From Leuctra nigra (lineage: Eukaryota > Arthropoda > Insecta > Plecoptera > Leuctridae), in NCBI GenBank assembly GCA_934045905.1, contig OW203762.1:24584345-24648344 (forward strand): 64,000 bases of DNA. Reading direction: 5' to 3'. The notes beneath the pieces were generated by a model. That model was not told where the DNA came from, searched no databases, and saw nothing but the letters and a program-made list of their open reading frames with translations. This document shows, one piece after another, positions 24,301 through 35,900 of the stretch. The first letter of the stretch is position 1, and the number at the start of each line of letters is the position of its first letter. The translations under genes and the position numbers were made by a program.

Positions 24301-24811
24301 GTCTATCTTATTCATCTTTGTTCATTTGACCAAAAGGTGTCAATCTGACTCCCTATAATCCTAGACCTGACACTTGCAGTCAACTCAACAATGTAGTTAT
24401 CAATCAAAGTTATTAATCAAAAGTGAATAGGTAGGTACCTAGGTACCTAGTATCATAGAATTTAAGTAGGTAGGTACTGTCATTGGTAGGTCCCTACTGC
24501 AACAATTTATAATCACCTTATTTTATGTTCACGAACAATGACAATAACAGGAAAGAACAACAAAATGCAACAATTTACAATTTTACCACAAACCCAATCA
24601 ACCCACCCAACGTCAAATCGCCATGACAACCTTCAAGAAGTTTGTTTGCGTTGAGAAGGCTGTGATCAGCTGACCATGATTAAAATAGTATTTGTGAGGT
24701 TATGAAACGTGTTATTGTGAGTGTGACATGTGTGCATCCGCGTTGTTGTTTTAAAATTATGTAGTTATAGCAATTAATTTCTTGATTGGATTTTATGTAA
24801 AAACTTGTGAA

Positions 24812-26306
24812 ATGAAGCATGAGAGAATGGAGTCGAAGAAATTTGAGAAGAATTTAAAAAAGAAACGTCAGAAGTTACTGAAGCTGAAGCCCATTCTGAA
24901 GGCCTGTGTAGCAGATGCATTAAAAGTAGAAGAGTTAAATGGTGCATCTACTTCTAATACGGCTTCAGAAGCTCGCCCTGCTTTGTCAACAGTCACTATT
25001 GCAGTACCCGGCTCAATCTTAGACAATGCCCAGTCCGCTGCACTACGAGCATATCTTGCAGGACAAATTGCCCGAGCCGCATGCATCTATAAAGTTACTG
25101 AGGTAACACCATTATGAGAAAAGTTAATATTTTTAAGATGATATTTATACCATTTACTTTTGTCGCTGTTCTTCAAACTAAAATATTCTATATACCTAGA
25201 CAGAATTGTAGCTAAGGGTGTACTACACATCCATACCACTTAAGATTAGAGGACCTTAAACATCTTTTTTACTCGAATCTACTACTCGCTTGCTTCCATA
25301 AATCTTGATCCAACATAATATGGCATTTACAGGGCCCCATTATAGTGTTCGATTCGTTGTTGTTATACTTCAGGGGTGATACTACATTTGCAAAGTGAAA
25401 AACACTCCTTTTTGGATAATCTATTAATACAAGGGATGGTGTAAAACAAGCAGCAAATTTTTATGGCAAATTAATGTTATTTTTTGTATATTCATTAATT
25501 TCCAGGTTGTCGTGTTTGATGACGTCATTGAAATCGGCAATGAGTCGCACGAAAAGGAAAAGATAAACAATGTCTCTGTTCGTCGTTGTTGTACACAACT
25601 TGCGAGAATACTTCAATACCTGGAATGCCCGCAATATCTCAGAAAACACATCTTTCCCATGCATGAAGACTTGGAGTTTGCTGGGATATTGAATCCTCTC
25701 GATAGCCCGCACCATTTACGACAGAACGACGAATTCGTCTTCAGAGAGGGAATAGTGACGCAACGACCTGGGACAAAGTCTTACGTTAATGTTGGTTTAC
25801 ATAAAGATGTCCTCGTTGACCGTTTCCTGACTCCTGGCTTGAGAGTTACAGTGAAGCTTCTGCCCAACACCCCAGGTTCGAAGAAAGTCCGTGGAGTTAT
25901 TGTTTCTCCGCTGGCTCCCCAAATGGAAACTGGATCATATTGGGGATACTCTGTTCGAATTGCAAATTCCATAAGCCAGGTTTTTTCTCAGTGTCCTTTC
26001 AAAGGGGGGTATGATTTGACTATTGGCACATCAGACAAAGGTATCAGCATTGATGAATTGTCTCCTGTTGATTTACCTCGCTACAGTCGTGCTCTCATCG
26101 TGTTCGGAGGGTTGCAAGGATTGGAGCAGGCTGTAGAAAGTGACCCTCTTCAAGTTGCCGATGATCCATCACTCTTGTTCAATTATTACATTAACTCCTG
26201 TCCAGAACAAGGCTCCCGAACAATTAGGACGGAGGAAGCCATTTTAATCACTCTGGCTGAGATTAGAAAGAAATTTATTCCAAAACATACATTTAAAACA
26301 AATTAA
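24812..26306 (+). CDS. SPOUT1: SPOUT-domain RNA methyltransferase (SPOUT1/C9orf114 family)
   Basis: SPOUT1 proteins are putative RNA methyltransferases with a deep-trefoil-knot fold; the human member (CENP-32) is linked to spindle and centrosome function. Exons 24812-25102 and 25506-26306 join in phase 0 for 363 residues, near the family length. After a lysine-rich N-terminus (KKFEKNLKKKRQK) comes the conserved start of the SPOUT core (IAVPGSILDNAQSAALR). The second exon carries LARILQYLECPQYLR, NPLDSPHH, EFREGIV, GYDLTIGTSDKG, VFGGLQGLE and CPEQGSRTIRTEEAI, which are the family's cofactor-site and knot blocks. The ATG at 24812 was chosen because codons before it in this frame are leader-like; a second ATG follows at 24827. 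It is convergent with the epimerase gene 300 bases downstream. Confidence 0.93.
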
Positions 26307-26433
26307 TTTCGTTTTTACAGTATTTATTTCATTACCATTATGTAGTGTAAAAAAAAAAAATTAATATGAAAATGAAAATAACATAATATGAAATAGGTAA
26401 GTTGCAGTAGCAATGTTAACTAATGTAAACCAA

Positions 26434-26439
26434 AATAAA
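26434..26439 (+). terminator. Candidate poly(A) signal of SPOUT1
   Basis: AATAAA lies 128 bases after the SPOUT1 stop. On the other strand an AATAAA at 26328-26323 is a candidate for the epimerase gene. If both are used, the two mRNAs would overlap at their 3' ends. Confidence 0.4.
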
Positions 26440-26606
26440 TTGGACTCGTTAAAAAGAAATATTGAGGTTCTTAATTTCAATACCTAACTTACTGAGCTAG
26501 TACCTACACATAAATGGAACAATTAACCTGTTTCAAAATATTAGAAAAAATATCCCTTGTAGTAAATTCCTCATTTCATTGGCCGTGCCCACTACTCATC
26601 CATATA

Positions 26607-27653
26607 TTATACTTTTTTAAAGATTTCTTTATTGACAGCCTCTCGCAGTAGAGATATAACTTTTGCAGGATCGTCCGATCCAGTCACAGCAGTTCCAGAC
26701 ACGATCATGTTGGCACCAGCCTAAATGAGTAGTAAAACAAATGTTATTTTAACGCGTTACCTGTACTTGACAAGTAACAAGGTCTGTTCGTCGGGGTGTT
26801 CTAACCTGCTCGGAACACACCGGAAGTCGTCACGGAAAAGTTTACTTATACCTATCCGTCGAGATTTGATTTGTATTCATGCACCTAAGATATTCAGTGA
26901 CGTACTTCCGCCTGCTCCGAGCAGGTTAGAACACCCCGACGAACAAACCTATTGATGATACTTTTCTAAAATATGATTAGTTGCATACCTCGGCACAGAA
27001 ATGAATCGTGGAAGGTCCTACACCCCCATCAACTTCAATATTTAACAGAGGATAGTTTTTCCGCAGCCAGGACACTTTGGTCATCATGTCCTTCATGAAG
27101 GATTGTCCTCCGAATCCTGGTTCGACAGTCATGATGAGGACAGTGTCTGCTTCCTCGATGTAGTTGGTTATCGCATCCAGGCCAGTACCGGGTTTCAATG
27201 CGAGTCCAACTTTCATACCGGATTCCCTGATCTTTCTACAGACCCTGGAAACATCTTGGCATGGCTCGACATGAAAAGTGTACTGATCCACAGAAGCGTC
27301 TGCCATAGGCTCGATCCACTTGAAAAGGAAAAACCGTAAAATAAGCAATTGTTTCATTCAATATCTATGGATCCTGAACTATCCCTACTACAACAGTAAT
27401 TACTAATTACCTGCTCTGGATTGGACACCATCATGTGCGTCTCAAAAAAAACATTTGAGATCTTCTTACGCAGACACTTAACTACGGGATGTCCGAAAGT
27501 AAGATTAGGAACGAAATGACCATCCATTACATCCAGGTGTAGATAGTCGGCACCACAATCTAATAATCTTTGAGAATCTGCATACAGCTGTGAAAGATCG
27601 GCGTTCAATATTGATGGTCCGATCTTGCAACATAGTGCTTCAGAAGATGACAT
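26607..27653 (-). CDS. RPE: Ribulose-phosphate 3-epimerase
   Basis: This enzyme interconverts D-ribulose 5-phosphate and D-xylulose 5-phosphate in the pentose phosphate pathway, in the cytosol. Exons 27653-27411, 27318-26989 and 26720-26607 are all phase 0 and give 228 residues, the usual animal length. Family signatures are [13 protein letters not shown] (11-23), [17 protein letters not shown] (39-55), HMMV (73-76), the catalytic-barrel block [13 protein letters not shown] and [12 protein letters not shown], and the phosphate-binding end [12 protein letters not shown]. Metal-binding His and Asp residues in these blocks are present. The start ATG at 27653 precedes the barrel by about ten residues, as expected. 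Intron 2 contains a MITE (26780-26950). The gene is convergent with SPOUT1. Confidence 0.95.
26780..26950. mobile_element. AGGTCTGTTCGTCGG MITE, copy 3
   Basis: Third copy of the family at 23946 and 24122, inserted in intron 2 of the epimerase gene. Both termini are intact. Confidence 0.82.
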
Positions 27654-27659
27654 TATGAT

Positions 27660-28309
27660 GTGAGGTTATGTAGACACCTGTTGTCTTATTAATCAAGGAT
27701 CAAGGTGTTGTTCAGAAGTTAGAATTTGTTAGAATGGTGAAATAATTCTATGCTCACATATACGGATTATAAATATTAAATATAATTAAATTTGTACACG
27801 TGAATATGAATATTATCTCAAAAGAAAAATATCTCACGCCGAAAGAAACCTCACTACCTATCACCAAATACCTATCACTCTCTCCTCAGCTGTTGTTTCT
27901 CTGACTCTCTTCTTTCTTTTGCTTTCTTTCTCACTCACTCATATCCTCTCAGCCAAGGAGGCTCTCAGCCAATCACTAGAGGATTGTTTGTATATTTGGC
28001 TAGCCTGTATTTTTAAGCTGTGGCGGGAATGTGAAAGTGTTCATAGTTGTACCTCTACTACAGCTTGTTATAGCTGCAATCTTCATCCATCCATATCTTT
28101 ATCTTTATCATAATTTATCATATGAATACTTGAAGAGTTTCGGACGGATCAAAACGCAACTATTGCACATTCGTATAATGCCGAGATATTATATTTGTGG
28201 CATACTCAACAGAGAAGTTGATCTCAACCAATCTCAACAAAATGATAAAAATGGATTGACTGAAAAAGATTTGATGGCATCATCCGATGAAGTCTATGCT
28301 AACTCTAAT
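27660..28309. other. Epimerase upstream region, no gene
   Basis: This is the 5' flank of the minus-strand epimerase gene. A CT-rich segment at 27870-27960 is low in complexity. The open frame reaching 28363 runs into the long palindrome and shows no family features, so I do not call it. Confidence 0.4.
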
Positions 28310-28705
28310 CCCCATAAAAAAACACTCCGTGTAAAAATACCAGCCAAGTCTCTTCAACTATAAAAAATAGAAGAAATCTAAAAATTCAGCACTGAAATGT
28401 AGTGATATCAAAAAATGAGCCAAGTCAAAACTTAATTTTAAAAACCAAAATATACTTGGCGCATCGTGTATATAAATAGTATAGAAGCATATGCCAAAAA
28501 TCAAATGTACCAAAATATATAAAATATACCTATAATGCCCTTAAAAACGATGCGCCAAGTATTATTTTGGTTTTTAAAATTAAGTTTTGACTTGGCTCAT
28601 TTTTTGATATCACTACATTTCAGTGCTGAATTTTTAGATTTCTTCTATTTTTTATAGTTGAAGAGACTTGGCTGGTATTTTTACACGGAGTGTTTTTTTA
28701 TGGGG
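28310..28705. repeat. Nearly perfect long inverted repeat, 158-base arms
   Basis: Arms 28310-28467 and 28548-28705 are complementary across their length with essentially one single-base indel, separated by about 80 AT-rich bases. The word AGCCAAGTC occurs twice in each arm and ACTTGGCG near the loop. If transcribed it would form a long hairpin RNA. The near identity of arms means recent origin or ongoing correction. No target duplication is obvious. Confidence 0.85.
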
Positions 28706-30633
28706 ATATCACTTATTTTTTTAGTTTATTTACACAACTTGTAACACACATCGGAGCAACAATGACTAAATACTTTTAAAAAATACGCCATTTCCGAATT
28801 GGTTAATACGAAATATTGTGTTTGGTGCTCAATATACCTAAGCTTAAAGTGATATTCCATGAAGAATTGCGAAAGCTTCGTTCCAATCAGTCCAGCCGCT
28901 TTCGAGATATGGTATCACTTCCGGTTTTCAAAATGGCGACTGAAATAACTGCCACCTATAATTTGTTTCTATAAATGTTATGTATCATTATAAGCCTTCT
29001 GAATATGTAGTTATTGTAGTAAGAGGTCATTAAAATCTAGTTCTTCATTTTCATGACGTCATTTCCGGTTTTGGTAATAGTACATCTCTACTTTAACTAT
29101 TGATATTCCATATAGATGACCGTCTGAATCATTTGGCGCTGGTTTAATTCCTAACGGTCTAGCCGTTTTCGAGATATGACGTGACTTCCGGTTTCAAAAT
29201 GGCGGCTTCCTGTTGGTTTTATAAAAAGGCACCTCAGACGCCAAAAGTGCACATGTGGTAAAAATTTCAGATCGATCGGCTAAGCCGTTTAGGCTGTGGC
29301 GGTGATTGCGGTGTTTCCTGATATCATCATCATCATCATCATCAGATCAAGATAGGTTTTAAAAGGGGTGTAATTTCACGTTTTTCACGGCCCTCTAGCT
29401 CGCAAACGGCATAACATATTGTTCCCTAATTTGGTATATGTAGTGGGGTGGGCCATAGCTCGAAATTAAGATATATCGCAACAATGTGAGATTTTCCAAT
29501 TTTAAGATCCAGTAGGCCGAAAATGCCATGTTGTTGCTTACAGTAAAAGTGGTTGGTCTGCTCCTCAGTTTATAATGCATTTACGGTTTGTTGAGTGAGT
29601 GTGAGTGTACGGTACGACTTGGCTGGGTGGAGCGACCGCTCCACTAGATCGTCATTCTAATTTCATTGACAAGCCTGGCTGATTGTCAAGAAACCTGACC
29701 AGCCAATTCATTTCGCTCGAATACCGTTTTATGATTTGTTGGGTGAGGGTGTACATATCATTTTAAAATTTAAAAAAATTAATGCCAGTTGTAAAAAGGA
29801 AGGTTTTGGGTCGAATCAGGGAAACATTACAAATGTCAAAAAATTGGTAAAAAGCTTAAGAAATATAATATTATGTACTTTAATAGCAATTACAAACAGA
29901 ATTTCTTAAAAAATAATTATGATTTTTTTAAAAATTTTATTGAAGGAGCTTTTTACCGGGCGCTATAAATACCTTGTAACATGCTTTTTCATCCGAAGTA
30001 GTGGAACAGCTGCATTTAGAACTTGTTATTGAAAAATTCTTATTTTTTTTAGAAGATTTTTTTTTTTTATATGCAGTAGGTTATTCAAAATAGGCCGAGG
30101 CTATTCGCACGAAAATCGTGCATGAATTCGTGTTTGATGGTTCCATCCTCCCATTGCAAATTTGTCCACTTTACCGGATCCCCCAAGAGAGATTAAAAAA
30201 CAGCACTACTTCAAAATAATATCATATCCAGAAAATTTGTCATCAGCCTCTGAAGACGCCATTTGTCGAGATGAATATATTCTTAAAATAGCGCCAAAAA
30301 TCGCGTAGAAACGCACCAAATTAACTTCTAAAATTAAAAATATTTCCGGGACTGTGCGCCCCGGACTTGCATATTGCTGGGGTGCCTTTCCCCCCGACCC
30401 CCCGTTCATGGGCGCTGGGAGTGGGGGGCAAGGGGAGGCTCTTGCCTCCCCCTGGATGTCAGAAAAAATAACAATCTTGTAGTGTTTTATGTTGCATTTT
30501 GGAAACATAAAACGTTAAAAAATTGATTTTGAAGTGCCTAAAAAAGCAAAAATTGCCCTGCCCGCATAAAGGAACCATGCCCACCACAGTTCAAAGTTAA
30601 AATTTTTAAAAAATCTGAATAATTCAACAAATA
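28706..30633. repeat. Repeat-derived, gene-free region
   Basis: Phrases such as CGAGATATG followed by ACTTCCGGTTT and AAAATGGCG recur at about 28905-28950 and 29165-29210, so the stretch is part of an internally repeated dispersed element. An ATC microsatellite is at 29322-29345. A G/C-rich segment with C and G tracts at 30355-30460 resembles the interior of the CAG-ended elements. No exon is supported. Confidence 0.5.
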
Positions 30634-30793
30634 CAGTTTGTTTTTCCTATGTTTGAACTCTCAACAGAATGCGCTGATCGTCAGTTTTTCTGCTAGGCCG
30701 AGAAAGACTGCATTGCGCGCTCACCTTGCAATGTAGTCAACAACAGGCGGTGGCTCCATCTGGTTAGAGTTCAAACATAGGAAAAACGAACTG
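30634..30793. mobile_element. Tc1/mariner-like MITE, copy 1
   Basis: Inverted ends CAGTTTGTTTTTCCTATGTT and CAGTTCGTTTTTCCTATGTT (from the right). The interior has GGCCGAGAAAGACTGCATTG and a TGCAATGTAGTC partner. The second copy is at 37434-37610. The left flank is TA. Confidence 0.72.
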
Positions 30794-31529
30794 TTCATCT
30801 CAAAACGTCTCAAAATGTATTTAAAATTGTCACAACGGGGCAGGGTATGAGACGCGCCTCGACACCATCCATGGCATAGTGATTTCCTTGTCTTGCCCCC
30901 CCCCCCCCCCCATATGCCCCCATTGACCTGGTGCACACCACTGGACTGGACATCCCTTTGGCTATCTAACCAATGGGATGTCTTGGAAGAAGCTGCGCGT
31001 TTTGATCTGAAGTGAAGGAGCAATTGTTTGATCCTAACCTATCATCCTAGTTGGAACGTAAGATTCGAATAAGAATTCAATATTTTTTCATTCAAGTACA
31101 TTTTTATAAAATAAAGCTCACTTTGGTAGCATGTAAAAATTGTAGAATGTAGGTTTGGAAAACATCCATGGAGTCAGGATAATAGGAAGGGATGTGCGCG
31201 TTTTTTTTATGAGCCTCTTGCGTCACATTCCGTGTTCTGATGTTTCTTATTCATAAAAACCTCAATAATTAATAAATACCACACCACATCTTCAAGCGCT
31301 CTCTTCACTCGCCTACAGCATGTACTATGACGGCTCATCATCCCTTTCAATTTTAAAACGTTAGTTGATGGTTGATGAAAGAGGCTGGTAGTACAGTCTA
31401 TCTAGAGGAAAATTTTAATACCAATCATTTAATTTCTCCCCTGCATTGTTTGTATTATTTAGTGCAGTCCATTCTTCCAACAATAGTGCAAATTGTGATA
31501 CAAGCACGAAAATTTGTGTTATTTTGTAT
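30794..31529. other. No gene seen
   Basis: AT-rich sequence with a C homopolymer at about 30897-30910 and no supported exon or recognisable element. Confidence 0.4.
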
Positions 31530-32527
31530 GTAATAGTAGTAGTAGTAGTAGTATTCTTTATTTAGCTATTTAGCTATTACATGTTTACATAGGTATTATA
31601 CACTCAGTACTATAAGGTTTTTGTCTAATAGTAAATTTTTAACAATTATAACACAATTAAGAGATAATTAAGAGATAAGGTAAATAAGAGATAAACAAGA
31701 GATACACAATTTCACCTATTCCAAAAACCTTGGCTTATAGGGCCTATCCCAAAAGCCTACATTTATATTTGCTAGTGGGTCTGAAAGCCAATTTCCTTTT
31801 TTTATTACTTCAACGCACATCCTTCTAAATTTTTCTGTACACTTTTCGTTTCTTATTATCTCTGGGATGCGATTATACAATTTCAAGCCTTTCGAAAATA
31901 AGGTATTGTTTCCAAATTTTGTTTTACATCTAGATACAGGTAAGTTATTTGAATGTCTAGTTTTATACAATGGTGTTTCTTTAGCAACCTTATTAGTTAA
32001 GTAACTCGGCGCTACCCCTTTCGATATTTTATGAATAAATGTCATTGTATTAAGAACTATCCTATGTTTGACAGTGAGCCAACACATAGCGTTGCTCATT
32101 TTCAAAACACTGGTAGATTTATCCACCCATAAAATACTTCGCATGACCTTATTTTGAAGTTTTTGCAATTTGCTTATGTAATTTTGTGAAAGAAGAAACA
32201 ATATTGAACTGCAGAAATCGAAATGGGGTGTAATTATAGCTTGACATATATGAATTTTACTAATAATCGGTAAGCTTGTGCAATGTCTCTGAAACAATCC
32301 CACTTTCCGTGATACTTTTTTTATTATATAGTCAGCATGTTTATGAAATAAGAGGAACTCATCTATTATAATACCCAAATATTTGAATTCTGAGACATTT
32401 TCAATTTGGCCATTATCTATGACTAGCTTTTTAGTAGCATATGGGTTGAACGTTTTTCTGTTGACTGTCTTACATATGACCATAGATTTAGTTTTAGATA
32501 TGTTTATCTTCAACTTATTAATTCTCA
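31530..32527 (-). pseudogene. Non-LTR retrotransposon 3' fragment, copy 2
   Basis: One open minus-strand frame covers the reverse-transcriptase C-terminal part: KINISKTKSMVICKTVN, FKYLGIIIDE, LQKLQNKVMRSILW and the end WDRPYKPRF. It is over 90% like copy 1 at 16919-18118 by eye but lacks that copy's frame-breaking indels. It is truncated at 32527, so the catalytic YADD is absent. The 3' tail is a TAC repeat with AATAAAGAATAC. The truncation point lies about 375 bases upstream of the SKA1 start codon. Confidence 0.85.
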
Positions 32528-32634
32528 ATTTTAAATAGGGTCCTCGTATTATTTATTAAAATTTGATAAATTCAGACATCTATTAAATAATAGAATTACG
32601 CTAAATTCTACGCTAAAATAAAATGGCTATCCAA

Positions 32635-32646
32635 TTTTGGCGCCAA
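32635..32646. promoter_or_regulatory. E2F-type site 1 upstream of SKA1
   Basis: TTTTGGCGCCAA matches the E2F core TTTSSCGC and is nearly palindromic. It lies about 257 bases before the SKA1 ATG. Confidence 0.5.
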
Positions 32647-32689
32647 GTTTTTCATAACTCAACAGGCTCTGGATGACCTTCGAGACGAC

Positions 32690-32700
32690 TTGGCGGGAAA
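32690..32700 (+). promoter_or_regulatory. E2F-type site 2 upstream of SKA1
   Basis: TTGGCGGGAAA is an exact strong E2F/DREAM consensus, about 203 bases before the ATG. SKA1 is a mitotic gene, so cell-cycle control is plausible; this is inference. Confidence 0.6.
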
Positions 32701-32902
32701 ATTGTTGGCTTCTCGCGGCATCTCGTCTCATCGTATCGTCTCGTTTGTTTGTTGTGTTGTGTGTGTCTTCTGTCAGTACTCAGTCAGTCAGTTCAAACCT
32801 TTGGTTCAAACAACAGTTTACAGTATCTAATCGGTAAAAACATTATTGTGGTGTTTGCTATAGACCTATTCTAATATTTATTTCATCGACAATAAAGAAG
32901 AA

Positions 32903-35900
32903 ATGGACGGGGAATCTGGAGTTGATGACTTGATACAGAGTAGGGTTATCGAAGCAGATCTTCAAAGCAGGGCTTTGATGGTTTTGAAAGGAAAAGAATC
33001 CTGTGTTCAGGCTATTTGCCACAAAATAGGTACTACACTTACGCAATATCATTCGTACATGGAAGATCTTAGAAGAACATCCAAGGAGCAGAAACATCAA
33101 ATTGAGGAGATGAAGGTAGGTCCTCTTTTCCTCATTGTGCATTAACCTTCTACAGCCTACAGGTGGCGGCCAAGTCTTAAGACTCATGAAACTTAAGCTT
33201 TCAGGACGCAAACACTCTCGGATGTCAATAAACGTTCACTGTAAGAACAGGGACGAAGTGACAGGAGATACACTTCTTTTAAAATAATATCAGCCTCATG
33301 CTCAAAAGAAGTTGCGTCCGCAAGTAGTATTTGCGGATGTCAATCCTCAACACCACAAGACCGTGAGCTAATAATCTTATGGAAGGAATCTAATAGACTC
33401 TGGTCACTTGCGTCGATAAATCCGGAAATTCTTTTGAGCATGAGGCTGTCATCATTATTGTAGGTAATTATTTATTTTAATTTGATGCATCAATTAATGT
33501 TTGATTTAACTCATTGAGTGTCATTTGAAAATCGTGTTCAATTTGGCGGTAGTATTATGAATTAGCCTGGCTCAACACGCGCAATTCCAGATTTGTATCC
33601 CAATAACATTGGAGACACTTAATGAAGTTTCTACTTGGTTGATCTCTCATCCTTCTTCCACTCTTTGTTTTTTACGCTTTTCTATGTTCTCTCTCTCGCA
33701 TTCGCGTTCCAAGGTGCAATCCTGTACCACATGTGGGTAGTCTGTTTGCTAATATATTGAATTATAAGACATGTCTACTTGTGCTATTTTACGTTCTATT
33801 GCCAGCCACAATATAGTGATTTATTTCGTCTGTACTCGAAACACACAGACACGAAATTCACTCAATCACACACATGACCGCAAAAACACGCATGCCACAA
33901 GTTATTCTCAGAATAGCAATAAACTATAAAATCTGAATTGAAAACCTAGATAAAACTAATTCTTCACCCAATGAAATTATCTAGACTTTTTTCACAATCA
34001 CATATTTTTTAATTATAGATTATTTTGTTGTATTTTGTCTCCCCAATGTTGGGATGCACGCCTCGCCACTGTGTAGTAAGAATGATCGACATTGAAACAT
34101 AAAGGCAAGCCACTTATTTGATTGTCATCCAGCAATCTATTGGAAACAATTTAGGTATTAACATTATAATTATTATTACAGATATTATACCTACAGTCAT
34201 TAAAACCTACGATCACCACACTTTACAGGGATTGGAAACGGTCTGCACATTGTGACATCACTCCCATAAGACCATGCATAAGGTCATGTGTTGCACCCAA
34301 TTAATTCCTGCACCCGTTTACTTCCGGCCGGTGACCCGCGAAATTTTAAAAAAGTACGCTTTTGGAGTGTTCAAATTGATTCACACAATTGCCGCCAGGT
34401 TTGAAAGAGCTTCTCAAACTTGCCGCTGCTAGTTATAATGGCGCATTGTTGACCGTTTTGAATTCTTGGAATTCTCTTCTTGGCGGGAGAAAAAGACATG
34501 TGTAACGAGAGCAACATCACTGCCGCTTGTTCTCAGATTGTTTTGTTCAATGGGACCAGACCCATGGCCAGCTAGTCGTTTCCAACCAATCCCTGTAAAG
34601 TGTGGTGATCGTAGTTAAAACCTTATCCAAAATTAAGCTAAACAGTTGACAGTAGATTTCAAGGTCACCATTCTTACAGTGAACGGTATGTACTTATTGA
34701 CGTCCGAGAGCGTTAGCGTCCTGAAAGCGTAAGTTCCAAGACTTAGCCTCCGCTCCAGAAGTGATCATTTGCAGTGATCATGGTCTAGCTATTTATAAAC
34801 AATTAGAAGAAGAAGTTGTTGCTAGGTTACCTACCAGCTAAACTACATTTAAATCAATTTTCCGATGAAATCAAATGATAGATCTTGCTAGAAATCATTA
34901 GGTCACTGAACAGGATAGCAATGATGTTTTGTGAAAAAATTGGCCTAGGGGGTCACGGTTTCAAAACGTGAATCTCAAGAATTGGCACCCTGATCCATTT
35001 CTCCGTTTGACCAGAAATTAATAAAGAACAGACAAATAACAGATACCTTACCGAGCCATAGTTTGAAGTTGAGACACTTGCTACGCTCTTTGATTAACCA
35101 CTGAATGTAGACTAGGTAGGTATCAATATTATCAATACTAGTCTAAATTATGTAAAATTCCTAATAAATTATGTTTATTTGTTTTTAGATGCTTCATGCT
35201 ACATTGGAGAAAACACTTGCCAGTATCAAGTATATGGAAAAGAATATTCCTGCCCATTATTCATGCCAAGTACCAAATGTATTGGTTGAGGTAAGAAAGT
35301 GTACAAGAATAATGATGAGTGAAAATATGCAAAGACAATAAAAATACCAATCAATTAGAATATTGTTAAGGAGACCGGGGGCCTATTCTATATCTTTTTT
35401 GATTTCGTCGCGGCCGCCTTCGTTTCACTGCCATTCAGATAGCATTATGCCGAAACGAAGGCGGCCGCGACGAGATCAAAACGAGATACCAATAGAATAG
35501 GGCCCCTGTAGAATTTCTACTTATTGGTTGAAAGTGTAAGAATATTGTAAGAGTTGGACCCTTTTCTAGCTTTTTTGTTTTTTGTTTTCAACTTCAAACT
35601 GACTTTTAATATTCGAACAAATAAGCGATACGTGATGGAGCCACTTCTGGCAGGAAAATTTTTATATGCACTTTTTTGTTTTGATGTTCGTGTTTCCACA
35701 AGGCAGTGAAAAAGGAGAAACAAATTAAATGTAGATTTAGTTACAAGTTTTCTTTTTCAGCCATAACAAACAACTAAAGCAAATTTTATATCATTTATTT
35801 ACATAAATAAACCCTTTACAACCGCCATTATCATAGTACCAAAGAATCCACCAGAGGTCAGTCATGTTCCTTATTTTCTCGAATACCTACACAGATAATT

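Larger units (their letters stand above)
33162..34756. mobile_element. GGCCAAGTCTTG element, copy 2, interrupted
   Basis: The ends (GGCCAAGTCTT.. and complement, plus TTTCAGGACGCAAAC) match copy 1 at 23599-23926. The interior pieces at 34079-34200 and 34615-34690 match copy 1's interior in reverse. Two inserted blocks explain the size: about 33242-34075 and 34207-34614. It starts 47 bases after SKA1 exon 1. Confidence 0.8.

Noticed and set aside
24868..25086. Antisense frame in SPOUT1 exon 1
   Set aside because: Shadow of the real coding strand.
28031..28363. Frame of 110 codons upstream of the long palindrome
   Set aside because: The last part is the palindrome arm and the rest lacks conservation clues or splice context.
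29322..29345. ATC repeats considered as part of a regulatory array or CRISPR
   Set aside because: A simple three-base microsatellite with no spacers.
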